64,000 nt of DNA from Streptomyces gobiensis (GCF_021216675.1 NZ_CP086120.1:3966501-4030500), one strand, 5' to 3'. Numbered from the stretch's first letter, positions 16,019 through 25,045 are shown. Notes: generated from the sequence alone by a model not told the origin. A program made the numbers and translations.

Positions 16019-17271
16019 CCCCACCGATGAGCCGAACCGTCGCCATCACCTATGCCGCGGCGGCCGCGCTCACCGCCACCGCGCTCGGCTGGACGCTCTG
16101 GCAGGGTCTGCGCCAGCCCGCCATCGCCCTCGCGTTCGGGCTGCTCATCGCCGTTGGCGAGACCGTACGCGGCGCCCTGCCCGGAGACCGGGAGTCCGCG
16201 CCGCTGGGCGCCGCCGGGGCGCTCGCCTACGCGCTGCTGGGGGAGGCGGGCGGCGAGCCCACCAGCCATGGGGTGTTGCAGGTCATCGCGGTGACCGTGG
16301 CCGCCTCACTGGTGGGCCTCGCCCCACAGGTCGCGGTCGGCCGGGCGCCGTCCCTGGACCAGGCGGCCCGCCGGGTGCTCACGGTCGGCTTCGCGGCCAC
16401 CTGCTTCCAACCGCTCTACACCACCGGCACCTTGGCCCAGTGGCTCGGCACCGGCCCGTACCACGTAGTCGTGTTGCTGCTCATCCTCCTCCTCACGGTG
16501 CTCTGCGACGCCGTGCTGACCGCCGCGCTCGCCCGCGCCCGCACCGGCTGGCCCTACGGCCCGCTGCTGCGCGACGAGCTGCGGGCGCTGCTGGGCATCG
16601 GCACGGCGATCTGTGCGACCAGCGTGGTGATCGCGCTGGCCGTGGCGGTGGCCGGGCTGTGGGCGCTGCCGGTCTTCTGCGTGCCGCTGCTGCTGACCCA
16701 GCTCTCCTTCCGCCGCTACGCCGCCTCGCAGGCCACCTACCGGCAGACCATCGCCTCACTGGCCCGCGCCACCGAGGTCGCCGGGTACACCCCGCACGGT
16801 CATGCCCGCCGGGTCGCCGAGCTCAGCCGGGCGACCGGCCGTGAGCTGGGGCTGTCCGAGGCCGAACTCACCGTCTTGGAGTACGCCGCCCTGATGCATG
16901 ACATCGGCCAGCTCTCCCTCCTCGATCCGGTCCCCGGCGGTGCCACGGAGCCGCTGGACCCCGCCGAGCAGCGCAGGATAGCCCTGCTGGGCGGGGCGGT
17001 GGTGCGGCAGACCGGGGTGCCCGCGGAGGTCGCCGTCATCGTGGAGCGACAGGCTGACCCCTACCGTGAACAGCCGCTTACGGCCCGTATTGTCCGCACG
17101 GTCAACGCCTACGAGGACCTGGTGCGGGCCGCCCCCGGCAAGGCCCCGACCGAGCCCGTAGAGTGCCCGCTGCAGGCCCTGGAACAGCTGAGACTCGCCA
17201 CCGCTTATGACCATGACCCCCGTGTTGTGGAGGCGCTGGCCCAGGTCGTCTCGCGCGGTCCGGCGGGCTGA
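16015..17271 (+). CDS. Membrane HD-domain protein, degenerate partner
   Basis: A 418-residue protein with the same plan as its upstream neighbour: an Ala/Leu-rich multi-pass N-terminus and a C-terminal HD domain. Here the motifs are weaker. LEYAALMHDIGQLSLLDP keeps the HD pair, but the HHE and DGxGYP segments are replaced by IVERQADPYREQP, so catalysis may be impaired and the protein may regulate or dimerise with its partner. The start overlaps the upstream stop (ATGA); a second in-frame ATG lies 12 bp downstream. Confidence 0.82.
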   Translation: MTPPMSRTVAITYAAAAALTATALGWTLWQGLRQPAIALAFGLLIAVGETVRGALPGDRESAPLGAAGALAYALLGEAGGEPTSHGVLQVIAVTVAASLVGLAPQVAVGRAPSLDQAARRVLTVGFAATCFQPLYTTGTLAQWLGTGPYHVVVLLLILLLTVLCDAVLTAALARARTGWPYGPLLRDELRALLGIGTAICATSVVIALAVAVAGLWALPVFCVPLLLTQLSFRRYAASQATYRQTIASLARATEVAGYTPHGHARRVAELSRATGRELGLSEAELTVLEYAALMHDIGQLSLLDPVPGGATEPLDPAEQRRIALLGGAVVRQTGVPAEVAVIVERQADPYREQPLTARIVRTVNAYEDLVRAAPGKAPTEPVECPLQALEQLRLATAYDHDPRVVEALAQVVSRGPAG

Positions 17272-17426
17272 CGCAAGCTGGCCCTGTGCGAGCCCTTATC
17301 GGTCCAACCTACGGGTAATGAGCGGCCCCCCGAGCGGGCATGGTTGGATGCGAGGAGAAGGACCGCACAAGGCGCCCGCAACCGGGCAACACCGTAACCA
17401 ACAGGCGGGAATCAGGCGGGATCATC

Positions 17427-18428
17427 GTGAGGATCTTCGGCAGGGCACGGCACCGGCCATCCACCGACTGGCGGCTGGCCACTGACCGTGCTTTCACCCT
17501 CATCGGAGACGGGCGGTACGAGGACGCGGGCGCGCTGCTGACCCGCGCCGCCGACCTGGAGCCGTGGCTCTCTGAGTCCTGGTTCAATCTGGCGCTGCTG
17601 CACAAGTTCCGGCACGACTGGGAGCAGGCCCGCGCCGCCGGGCTGCGCGCCGTCGCCCTCCTTGACCGGGCGGCCGGGGCCCCTGACTGGTGGAACGTCG
17701 GTATCGCCGCCACCGCTCTGCAGGACTGGCCGCTGGCCCGCCGTGCCTGGCAGGCGTACGGGCTGCGGGTGCCCAGCACCCCCGGCGACCCGGGCGCGAC
17801 GGCGGAGCCGACCGGTATGGAGCTGGGCAGCGCGGCCGTACGGCTCTCCCCGGAGGGCGAGGCCGAGGTCGTATGGGGCCGTCGGCTGGATCCGGCCAGG
17901 ATCGAGGTGCAGTCCATCCCGCTGCCGTCCTCCGGGCGCCGCTGGGGCGAGGTCGTGCTGCACGACGGTGTCCCGCACGGCGAGCGCACCGTCTCCGCCG
18001 GGGGCGCCCCCTCGGCCTACCCGGTCTTCGACGAGATAGAACTCTGGGCACCCTCGCCGGTGCCCACCTGGGTGGTGCTCCTGGAGGCCGCTACCGAGGC
18101 CGACCGGGACGCCCTGGAGCGGCTGGCCGCAGACGCGGGCTTCGCCGCCGAGGACTGGTCATCATCCGTGCGGCTGCTGTGCCGCTCCTGTTCGGAGTCC
18201 CGGATGCCCACCGACGAGGGTGATGGCTCCGCCCGCCAGGATCCGCATGATCACAGCGTGCCCGGGCACCCCGGGCCGCTGGGGCATGTGACCCCGGGAG
18301 ATCTGTGGATCCCGGAGCGCGAGTGCGGCCTGGCGGCCCCCGCCGGGCTGGTCCGTGGGCTGCTGGACGGCTGGGTCGCCGACAGCCCGGACACCCGCGA
18401 GTGGCGTGATCTTGAAGAGGTCTGCTGA
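17427..18428 (+). CDS. Tetratricopeptide-repeat protein
   Basis: A 333-residue cytoplasmic protein. TPR-like helices fill about residues 15-110 (AFTLIGDGRYEDAGALLTRA, WFNLALLHKFRHDWEQARAAG, WWNVGIAATALQDWPLARRAW). The remainder is a mixed domain containing MELGSAAVRLSPEGEAEVVWGRRLDPARIEV and a late Cys pair (LLCRSCSESR). The frame opens at 17340, but homology-like sequence starts with the GTG at 17427. It lies 67 bp before def on the same strand. The partner is unknown. Confidence 0.78.
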   Translation: MRIFGRARHRPSTDWRLATDRAFTLIGDGRYEDAGALLTRAADLEPWLSESWFNLALLHKFRHDWEQARAAGLRAVALLDRAAGAPDWWNVGIAATALQDWPLARRAWQAYGLRVPSTPGDPGATAEPTGMELGSAAVRLSPEGEAEVVWGRRLDPARIEVQSIPLPSSGRRWGEVVLHDGVPHGERTVSAGGAPSAYPVFDEIELWAPSPVPTWVVLLEAATEADRDALERLAADAGFAAEDWSSSVRLLCRSCSESRMPTDEGDGSARQDPHDHSVPGHPGPLGHVTPGDLWIPERECGLAAPAGLVRGLLDGWVADSPDTREWRDLEEVC

Positions 18429-18495
18429 GCCGGTCGCGGGAAGCCCCGTACCCTGTAGGGCGACGCATCAGGTTGTGAGGAAGGCGTACGGCGGA

Positions 18496-19128
18496 ATGGC
18501 CCAGCAGCAAGAGACCAAGTCGGAGCCGTTCGACGAGTTCATCGTCGACACGGAGGACTGCGAAGCGCGCGAGCAGGCATACCGCGCGCGCGGCACCGCC
18601 CGCCCCATCACCGTCGTCGGCAATCCGGTGCTGCACAAGGAGTGCCGGGACGTCACCGAGTTCGACGACGAGCTGGCCAGGCTGGTCGACGACATGTTTG
18701 CCTCGCAGCGCGCCGCCGAGGGCGTGGGCCTGGCCGCCAACCAGATCGGTGTGGATCTCAAGGTCTTCGTCTACGACTGCCTGGATGACGAGGGCGTCCG
18801 GCATGTGGGCGTCGTCTGCAACCCGGTTCTCGATGAACTCCCCGCCGAGCGCCGCATGCTGGACGACAGCAACGAGGGCTGCCTCTCCGTTCCCGGCGCC
18901 TACGCCTCGCTCGCCCGCCCGGACTACGCGGTAGTCCGCGGCCAGGACGCCGAGGGCAAGCCGATCGCCGTGCAGGGCACCGGGTACTTCGCCCGCTGCC
19001 TCCAGCATGAGACGGACCACCTCTACGGCTACCTCTACATCGACCGGCTCTCCAAGCGGGAGCGCAAGGAAGCCCTCAAGCAGATGGCCGAGGGCGCCCC
19101 CCGCTATGAGACGGTCGCCAACGACTGA
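18496..19128 (+). CDS. def: Peptide deformylase
   Basis: A 210-residue Fe/Zn metalloenzyme that removes the formyl group from nascent proteins. All three motifs are intact: GVGLAANQIG (motif I), EGCLSVPG with the metal-binding Cys (motif II), and QHETDHLYG with the HExxH core (motif III). The first 35 residues form an acidic extension. ATG 18496 is the first start inside the homologous frame. Streptomyces carry several def paralogues. Confidence 0.94.
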   Translation: MAQQQETKSEPFDEFIVDTEDCEAREQAYRARGTARPITVVGNPVLHKECRDVTEFDDELARLVDDMFASQRAAEGVGLAANQIGVDLKVFVYDCLDDEGVRHVGVVCNPVLDELPAERRMLDDSNEGCLSVPGAYASLARPDYAVVRGQDAEGKPIAVQGTGYFARCLQHETDHLYGYLYIDRLSKRERKEALKQMAEGAPRYETVAND

Positions 19129-19134
19129 GTGGCC

Positions 19135-20292
19135 TTACGGGGGTGTCCGGCGGGCCGCGCCTTCGCGGGGCAGCGTCGACATCAGCCAGGCGATCGCACG
19201 GTTGATATCCGAGGGCGAGACGATCCCCACGAGCCGGCCGCCGTCGTCGAGAACCAGCACACGGCCTCCGGTATCGCCCTCCATACGCGGCAGGATGTCC
19301 GCGACGGAATCCGCCGGGCCCGCGGTGAGGGTCTCCGAGAGCGGCAGCATGATGTCCCCGATCAGGGCCGACTCCCGGCCCTCGGCCACCACTTCACGGA
19401 CCCGGTCCAGGGTCAGCAGGCCCACCGGGGTGTCCTCATCGACGACCGGGAACGACTGGTGCCGGTATCCGGCCGGGGGATCCCGCAGAAAGTCCTCGAG
19501 CCGGAGACCGGGCGGCGCCACGACCGGATCCGGGCTCATGACATCCCGGACCGGCACCCCGGACAGCACATCGCGTACCTGCGCCTGGCTGGCCTCCGCG
19601 GTGGCCGCCGCCAGGATGAACCCGCCGATCAGCACCAGCCACAGCCCGCTGAAGGCCGCCCCCAGCAGTACCGCGTACAGCCCCAGGAGCATCAGCGCCC
19701 AGCCCATGACCTTGCCCGCTGTACTGGCCCCCTGGACCGCGCGCAGCCGGTCGCCCGTACGCCACCACAGAAACGCCCGCAGCAGTCGGCCGCCGTCCAG
19801 CGGCGCGGCCGGGAGGGAGTTGAACAGCGCCAGCAGGATATTGATCCCCGCCAGCCAGGCCACCGCCTCGGTCGCCAGCGTGACCCCCGTCAGCCCGGCC
19901 AGCAGCCAGGCGAAGCCCGCGAAGATCACCCCCAAGGCCAGGCTGACCAGCGGTCCCACCCCGGCGATCCGCAGCTCAGCACGTGGATTCGGCGCCTCCT
20001 GCCCCATCCGGGCGACCCCACCGAAGAGCCACAGGACGATCCCCTCCACCGGGACGCCATAACCCCGCGCCACCACGGCGTGGGCCAGCTCATGGGCGAG
20101 AAGCGATCCGAAGAACACCACGGCGGTGACCAGCCCCACGGCGATGTACAGCGGCCAGGGGTGTCCGGGGTGGGCGGCTGGCAGCCGCCCACCGGCGAGC
20201 CCGAGGGCGATCACCGTGAAGATGAACAGCACGGACCAGTTGACCCCGATCCGTATCCCGGCGATATGACCCAGGGCGAATGACTCACGCAT
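19135..20292 (-). CDS. Site-2-type membrane metalloprotease with CBS domains
   Basis: A 385-residue M50 peptidase of the SpoIVFB/Rv2625-like group. It has an HELAH zinc motif in FFGSLLAHELAHAVVARGYG (about residue 67), the third-ligand motif LFNSLPAAPLDGGRLLRAFLW, about six membrane segments, and two C-terminal CBS motifs (VRDVMSPDPVVAPP and IVSPSDINRAI). CBS domains suggest nucleotide-controlled intramembrane cleavage; the substrate is unknown. It converges on def and follows nrdB on the same strand by 88 bp. The gap holds a short GACACCGGGACGGG tandem repeat. Confidence 0.9.
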   Translation of the reverse strand: MRESFALGHIAGIRIGVNWSVLFIFTVIALGLAGGRLPAAHPGHPWPLYIAVGLVTAVVFFGSLLAHELAHAVVARGYGVPVEGIVLWLFGGVARMGQEAPNPRAELRIAGVGPLVSLALGVIFAGFAWLLAGLTGVTLATEAVAWLAGINILLALFNSLPAAPLDGGRLLRAFLWWRTGDRLRAVQGASTAGKVMGWALMLLGLYAVLLGAAFSGLWLVLIGGFILAAATAEASQAQVRDVLSGVPVRDVMSPDPVVAPPGLRLEDFLRDPPAGYRHQSFPVVDEDTPVGLLTLDRVREVVAEGRESALIGDIMLPLSETLTAGPADSVADILPRMEGDTGGRVLVLDDGGRLVGIVSPSDINRAIAWLMSTLPREGAARRTPP

Positions 20293-20380
20293 GCCGCACG
20301 CTGTACCCGCTGCTCAGCGCCCTACACCGGGAGGAGACACCGGGACGGGACACCGGGACGGGACACCGGACAAGCGGTGC

Positions 20381-21406
20381 TCAGAACTCGTCGTCGAAGG
20401 AGACCGAGCCCTCGACCGCCATCTGGTAGGCGGAGGCGCGGCGCTCAAAGAAATTGGTCAGCTCCTGGACGTTCTGCAGCTCCATGAAGGAGAAGGGGTT
20501 CTCCGAGCCGTACACCGGGGCCAGTCCGAGCCGGGTCAGCCGCTGATCGGCGACGCACTGCAGATACTCGCGCATCGACTCGGTGTTCATCCCCGGCAGC
20601 CCATCGCCGCACAGATCGCGGGCGAACTGCAGCTCGGCCTCCACGGCCTCCTGGAGCATGGCCGTGACCTCCTTGCCCAGGGCATCGTCGAAAAGATCGG
20701 GCTCTTCCTGACGGACGGTGTCGACCACATGGAAGGCGAAATCCATATGGCAGCTCTCATCCCGGAACACCCAGTTGGTGCCGGTAGCGAGGCCATGCAG
20801 CAGGCCGCGCGAGCGGAACCAGTAGACGTAAGCGAAGGCGCCGTAGAAGAACAGTCCCTCAATGCAGGCAGCGAAGCAGATCAGATTGAGCAGGAAACGA
20901 CGGCGGTCCGCTCTTGACTCCAGCCGGTCGATGTTCTCGACCGAGTCCATCCACTTGAAGCAGAACTGTGCCTTCTCCCGGATGGACGGGATGTTCTCCA
21001 CCGCTGCGAACGCCTCGGTGCGCTCATCCGGGTCGGGGAGATAGGTGTCCAGCAGGGTCAGATAGAACTGAACATGCACCGCCTCCTCAAAGAGCTGCCG
21101 CGACAGATACAGCCGTGCTTCGGGGGAGTTGATGTGCTTGTACAGGGTCAGCACCAGGTTGTTCGCCACGATGGAGTCGCCGGTCGCGAAGAAGGCCACC
21201 AGGCGGCCGATCATGTGCTGCTCGCCCGGCGAGAGCTTGGCGAGGTCGGTGACATCCGAGTGGAGGTCGACCTCCTCCACGGTCCAGGTGTTCTTGATCG
21301 CGTCCCGGTACCGGTCATAGAAGTCCGGATACCGCATGGGCCGCAGAGTCAGCTCAAAACCGGGATCGAGGAGGTTCTTGGTACGGGGTTCAGAAGCGGT
21401 AGTCAT
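20381..21406 (-). CDS. nrdB: Class Ia ribonucleotide reductase, small (radical) subunit
   Basis: A 341-residue diiron protein that generates the tyrosyl radical for NrdA. The iron-binding helices show FEEAVHVQFYLTLLD and FRDESCHMDFAFHV, and the C-terminal tail VSFDDEF fits the NrdA-docking role. The start MTTASEPRTKNLLDPGF is preceded by AGAGATCCT. Unusually for an operon, 227 bp containing a family A repeat separate it from nrdA. The AraC-type nrdS that completes nrdABS in S. coelicolor is not found downstream. Confidence 0.95.
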   Translation of the reverse strand: MTTASEPRTKNLLDPGFELTLRPMRYPDFYDRYRDAIKNTWTVEEVDLHSDVTDLAKLSPGEQHMIGRLVAFFATGDSIVANNLVLTLYKHINSPEARLYLSRQLFEEAVHVQFYLTLLDTYLPDPDERTEAFAAVENIPSIREKAQFCFKWMDSVENIDRLESRADRRRFLLNLICFAACIEGLFFYGAFAYVYWFRSRGLLHGLATGTNWVFRDESCHMDFAFHVVDTVRQEEPDLFDDALGKEVTAMLQEAVEAELQFARDLCGDGLPGMNTESMREYLQCVADQRLTRLGLAPVYGSENPFSFMELQNVQELTNFFERRASAYQMAVEGSVSFDDEF

Positions 21407-21432
21407 CAGGATCTCTCGTGAGTATGTGATTC

Positions 21433-21630
21433 GGTGGGGGGCTAGCGCCCCCAGACCCCCGAAGTGTTGTGGGCACTCGGGCCGCCCGAGGGGCGGCACG
21501 GGTGGGCACAACACCCGCCCACCGGCCCGCACCGGCAAACCCCGGGGGGCCCGGGGCGAAGCCCGCCACGCGGCGGAGCCGCATATCGGTACAGCCGGGA
21601 AGGGGCGGGGCTGGGGAAAGGAACCCGCCG
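21433..21630. repeat. Interspersed intergenic repeat, family A copy 3
   Basis: It shows the same block order as copies 2 and 4: GTTGTGGGCACTCGGGC, GGGTGGGCACAACACCCGCC, CACCGGCCCGCACCGG, CCCCGGGGGGCCCGGGGCGA and GGGAAGGGGCGGGG. It sits inside the nrdA-nrdB transcription unit and could form strong hairpins that process or attenuate the transcript. Confidence 0.78.
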
Positions 21631-21633
21631 TTG

Positions 21634-23961
21634 CTACTGGCAGGACTCGCAGGACTCCGGGTTCTCCAACGAGCAGGCATCAGCCTGCCGCACAGAAACC
21701 GCACTGCTACGCGCCGACTGCGCAATCCGAGTAGCCGGCCGCGACCGCAGGTAATACGTGGTCTTGATACCCCGCTTCCACGCATACGCGTACATCGAAC
21801 TGAGCTTGCCAATCGTCGGCGCCGCCATAAACAGGTTCAGTGACTGGCTCTGGTCGAGATAGGGAGTCCGGGCCGCCGCCATATCGATCAGCGCCCGCTG
21901 CGGGACCTCCCACGCGGTGCGGTACAGCGCCCGCACCTCCTCCGGAACGCCGGGCAGCTCCTGTACCGAGCCATTGGCCTCGCGCAGCCCCTCCCGGGTC
22001 CGCTCGTGCCAGAGCCCCAGCCGCTTCAAGTCCTCCACCAGATAGGCGTTGACCTGCAGAAACTCCCCGCTGAGCGTCTCGCGCTTAAAGAGGTTGGAGA
22101 CCTGCGGCTCGATGCACTCATAGACACCCGCGATCGACGCGATGGTCGCGGTCGGCGCGATGGCCAGCAGCAGCGAGTTGCGCATACCGGTCTTGGCGAT
22201 ACGGGCCCGCAGGGCCGCCCAGCGCTCGGGCCAGCTGGGCTGAGCGTCACCGTAGTGGTCGGGGTGCAGCACACCGTGCGCCGTCCGGGTGGACTCCCAG
22301 GCCGGATGCGGGCCGTGCCGCTCGGCGAGATCCGCGGAGGCCTCGTAGGCCGCGAGCATGATCCGCTCGGAGATCCGGGTGGACAGCGCCCTGGCCTCCG
22401 GTGAGTCAAAGGGCAGCCGCAGCCGGAAGAAGACATCCTGCAGCCCCATCAGGCCCAGACCGACCGGGCGCCAGCGGGAGTTGGAGCCGCTGGCCTGCTC
22501 GGTCGGGTAGAAGTTGATGTCCACCACCCGGTCGAGGAAGGTCACGGCCGTACGGACCGTGGCGTCCAGCCGCTCCCAGTCCATGTCCCCATCCGGGCCC
22601 AGATGCGCGGCGAGGTTGATCGAGCCCAGATTGCACACCGCCGTCTCGCCATCGTCCGTCACCTCCAGGATCTCGGTGCAGAGATTCGAGGAGTGGACCA
22701 CATGGCCCGGCTCGGCGGTCTGGTTCGCGGTGCGGTTGGCGGCGTCCTTGAAGGTCATCCAGCCATTGCCGGTCTGCGCCAGGGTGCGCATCATCCGGGC
22801 GTACAGCTGGCGCGCCGGGATGGACTTGATGGCCAGCCCCGCGGCCTCCGCCTTCCGGTACGCCGCGTCGAAGTCATCGCCCCACAGATCCACCAGCTCC
22901 GGCACATCCACCGGCGAGAACAGCGACCAGTCAGCATCCGCCTCGACGCGGCGCATGAACTCATCCGGGATCCAGTGCGCGATATTGAGGTTGTGGGTGC
23001 GGCGGGCCTCCTCCCCGGTGTTGTCCCGCAGCTCCAGGAACTCCTCGATGTCCGCGTGCCAGGTCTCCAGATAGACACAGGCCGCGCCCTTGCGACGGCC
23101 GCCCTGATTGACCGCGGCGACCGAGGAGTCGAGGGTGCGCAGGAACGGGACGATGCCATTGGAGTGGCCGTTCGTCCCGCGGATCAGCGACCCTCGGGCC
23201 CGGATCCGTGAGTACGACAGGCCGATACCACCGGCGTGCTTCGACAGCCGGGCGACCTGGTGGTAGCGCTCATAGATGGAATCCAGCTCATCCAGCGGCG
23301 AGTCCAGCAGATAGCAGGACGACATCTGCGGGTGGCGGGTGCCGGAGTTGAAGAGGGTGGGGGAGGAGGGCAGGTAGGCCAGCGTGCTGGTGAGCCGGTA
23401 CAGCTCGGCGACGTCGGCCAGTGCTCGCTCGCTGTCGTCCTCGGCGAGCCCGCAGGCCACCCGCAGCAGGAAGTGCTGTGGGGTCTCGATGACCTGGCGG
23501 GTCATCGGATGCCGCAGCAGATAGCGGGAGTGGACGGTACGCAGTCCGAAGTAGCCGAAGCGGTCATCGGCGCCCTCGGCCAGGGCCCGCTCGACCAGCG
23601 CGTCCAGCGCCGCCGCATGGGTCCGTACGAACTCGGCCGTACGGTCCGCGATCAGCCCTTCGTGGTGGCCCACCGCCACCGACGCCGAGAAGGACACCGC
23701 GCCCTGGCCGGCGGCCTCATCCCGGATGGCGAGGGTCAGCAGCCGCGCGGCGAGCCGTGAGTACTGCGGCTCATCGCCGATCAGCCCGGCGGCGGCCTCG
23801 GTGGCCAGCGACCGCAACTCCGCTTCGTCCGACCCGGCGTTGCGGCCGCGCAGCGCGGCGGCCGCCACCTTGCCCGGGTCGGTGGCGGGCAGATCGGCAG
23901 TGAGATCGGTCAGGGTGCGCAACAGCACCGCTGATACGGGCTCCGCGGGTGCGATGGTCAC
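21634..23961 (-). CDS. nrdA: Class Ia ribonucleotide reductase, large (catalytic) subunit
   Basis: A 775-residue enzyme that reduces ribonucleotides to deoxyribonucleotides with NrdB. Visible signatures are SSPTLFNSGTRHPQMSSCYL (substrate-site Cys), SKHAGGIGLSYSRIRARGS, the active-site loop SNLCTEILEVTDDGE, and a C-terminal CESCQ redox pair. The GTG at 23961 (VTIAPAEPVSA, preceded by GGGAGAG) was chosen; the frame extends upstream through the riboswitch but that part is leader RNA. Expression should be switched by cobalamin, because Streptomyces also own a B12-dependent class II reductase. Confidence 0.95.
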   Translation of the reverse strand: MTIAPAEPVSAVLLRTLTDLTADLPATDPGKVAAAALRGRNAGSDEAELRSLATEAAAGLIGDEPQYSRLAARLLTLAIRDEAAGQGAVSFSASVAVGHHEGLIADRTAEFVRTHAAALDALVERALAEGADDRFGYFGLRTVHSRYLLRHPMTRQVIETPQHFLLRVACGLAEDDSERALADVAELYRLTSTLAYLPSSPTLFNSGTRHPQMSSCYLLDSPLDELDSIYERYHQVARLSKHAGGIGLSYSRIRARGSLIRGTNGHSNGIVPFLRTLDSSVAAVNQGGRRKGAACVYLETWHADIEEFLELRDNTGEEARRTHNLNIAHWIPDEFMRRVEADADWSLFSPVDVPELVDLWGDDFDAAYRKAEAAGLAIKSIPARQLYARMMRTLAQTGNGWMTFKDAANRTANQTAEPGHVVHSSNLCTEILEVTDDGETAVCNLGSINLAAHLGPDGDMDWERLDATVRTAVTFLDRVVDINFYPTEQASGSNSRWRPVGLGLMGLQDVFFRLRLPFDSPEARALSTRISERIMLAAYEASADLAERHGPHPAWESTRTAHGVLHPDHYGDAQPSWPERWAALRARIAKTGMRNSLLLAIAPTATIASIAGVYECIEPQVSNLFKRETLSGEFLQVNAYLVEDLKRLGLWHERTREGLREANGSVQELPGVPEEVRALYRTAWEVPQRALIDMAAARTPYLDQSQSLNLFMAAPTIGKLSSMYAYAWKRGIKTTYYLRSRPATRIAQSARSSAVSVRQADACSLENPESCESCQ

Positions 23962-24099
23962 GGGACGGGCTCTCCCTCGCTCGGCAGGGGCCACGAGGCT
24001 GGTGCGCGGCGGGGCGCGTACGGGCGTGCCGCAAGCAGAGCGGAGCACACCACGCAGCGTCCACCGGCCCAACCCGCGAGGCCCGGACGTATTCGATAC

Positions 24100-24220
24100 C
24101 GTCGGCAGGTCTTCGGACTCGCGAAGGCGCATGGAAGCACCCATCGCATACCGTTGCGGGACAGTTCCGGATTCGCACCGGATTCCCCTGCGGCGACAGC
24201 GAGGACGAGCATACATCTAG
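24100..24220 (-). ncRNA. Cobalamin (AdoCbl) riboswitch of nrdAB
   Basis: Reading the minus strand, GGGGAATCCGGTGCGAATCC, GGAACTGTCCCGCAACGGT and, about 40 bases later, GAGTCCGAAGACCTGCC are the core and closing elements of the B12 riboswitch (24104-24120 and about 24150-24190). It is 140 bases before the nrdA start. In S. coelicolor the same element represses nrdABS when B12 is present, so the B12-dependent reductase is used instead. The exact 5' boundary is not fixed. Confidence 0.92.
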
Positions 24221-24266
24221 TGGCGCGTGGGTCATGCACCCCCATATGTTGTGTCCGGTATACGCG

Positions 24267-24773
24267 TTAGGTTGACAAGTCCAGCTCGAACGTCCACAGC
24301 CTGAATCCCGGCAGCGGCTCCCAGTCCCGCTCCGGGGTACGGACAAACCCCAGCCGCCCGTACAGCCGGTGGGCCGCGTGCATGCCCTGCTGGCTGGAGA
24401 GCACCAGCCGGGTCAGCCCGAGCCCCCGCGCCCGGCTGACGCATGCCCGCACCAGGGCCTCCCCGGCCCCCCGGCCGCGCCCCTCGGGCCGTACCGCCAG
24501 CATCCGGAACTCACCTTCGCCGGGCCGGGCGATATCGGCGTACTCCCCGCCCTCAGCGACGAAGGCGACCGTACCCAGCAGCTCGTCGCTGCGGCTGTCC
24601 GCGGCCACCAGCACCTCGGCGTGCTCCGACCGCCGCCGCGTGTCGCGCAGTTCGGCGAGATAGGGGTCGGCTTCCCCGAAGTCGAGCAGGCCGTCACCCA
24701 GATACGCTTCGGCGGTCAGCTCCCCAATCTCATCCAGCTCCTCGGAGCGGGCCACTCTGATCACGATATCCAT
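24267..24773 (-). CDS. GNAT-family N-acetyltransferase
   Basis: A 168-residue acetyl-CoA-dependent acyltransferase. It starts MDIVIRVARSEELDEIGELT and has the acetyl-CoA loop VRPEGRGRGAGEALVRACVS, followed by LVLSSQQGMHAAHRLYGRLGFVR, the usual beta4-alpha4-beta5 end of the fold. The substrate cannot be predicted. It lies upstream of the riboswitch on the same strand and downstream of a family A repeat. Confidence 0.88.
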   Translation of the reverse strand: MDIVIRVARSEELDEIGELTAEAYLGDGLLDFGEADPYLAELRDTRRRSEHAEVLVAADSRSDELLGTVAFVAEGGEYADIARPGEGEFRMLAVRPEGRGRGAGEALVRACVSRARGLGLTRLVLSSQQGMHAAHRLYGRLGFVRTPERDWEPLPGFRLWTFELDLST

Positions 24774-24789
24774 GCGCCCAGTGTGAACG

Positions 24790-25010
24790 AGGGTGCGTTC
24801 CCCACCCCCCGCTCCTTCCCGAAACTGGGGGCTCCGCCCCCGGCCCCCAAGTGTTGTGGGCACTCGCAGCCCCGCGAGGGGCTGTGGGTGGGCACAACCC
24901 GGCCACCGGCCCGCACCCGGCGAACCCCGGGGCCCGGGGGCGTGAGCCCCGGTTACGGGAAGGGGCGGGATACGGGGACACCCACCCACGGCACCCCGGG
25001 AACGCAGCCC
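24790..25010. repeat. Interspersed intergenic repeat, family A copy 4
   Basis: Close to the reverse complement of copy 1 over about 200 bp, including GTTGTGGGCACTCGCAGCCC, GCGAGGGGCTGTGGGTGGGC, CCACCGGCCCGCACC, GAAGGGGCGGGATACGGGGA and CACCCACCCACGGCACCC. It fills most of the gap between the ybdD-like gene and the GNAT gene. Confidence 0.82.
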
Positions 25011-25045
25011 CCACGGGGCCGAGCCAGGGGACCCCCGGCGGCCAC

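Noticed and set aside
14579..16024. A 481-codon minus-strand frame over the HD-GYP gene
   Set aside because: Gly-rich shadow of a gene with intact HD-GYP motifs.
20336..20371. Tandem GACACCGGGACGGG repeats before the site-2 protease gene
   Set aside because: Only about 2.5 short units; could be simple slippage in GC-rich DNA and no function is suggested.
24100..24220. Reading the riboswitch segment as the N-terminal part of NrdA (open frame to 24216)
   Set aside because: The sequence matches the conserved B12 RNA core, while the encoded peptide is Arg/Ser-rich with no NrdA similarity; the GTG at 23961 has a ribosome-binding site.
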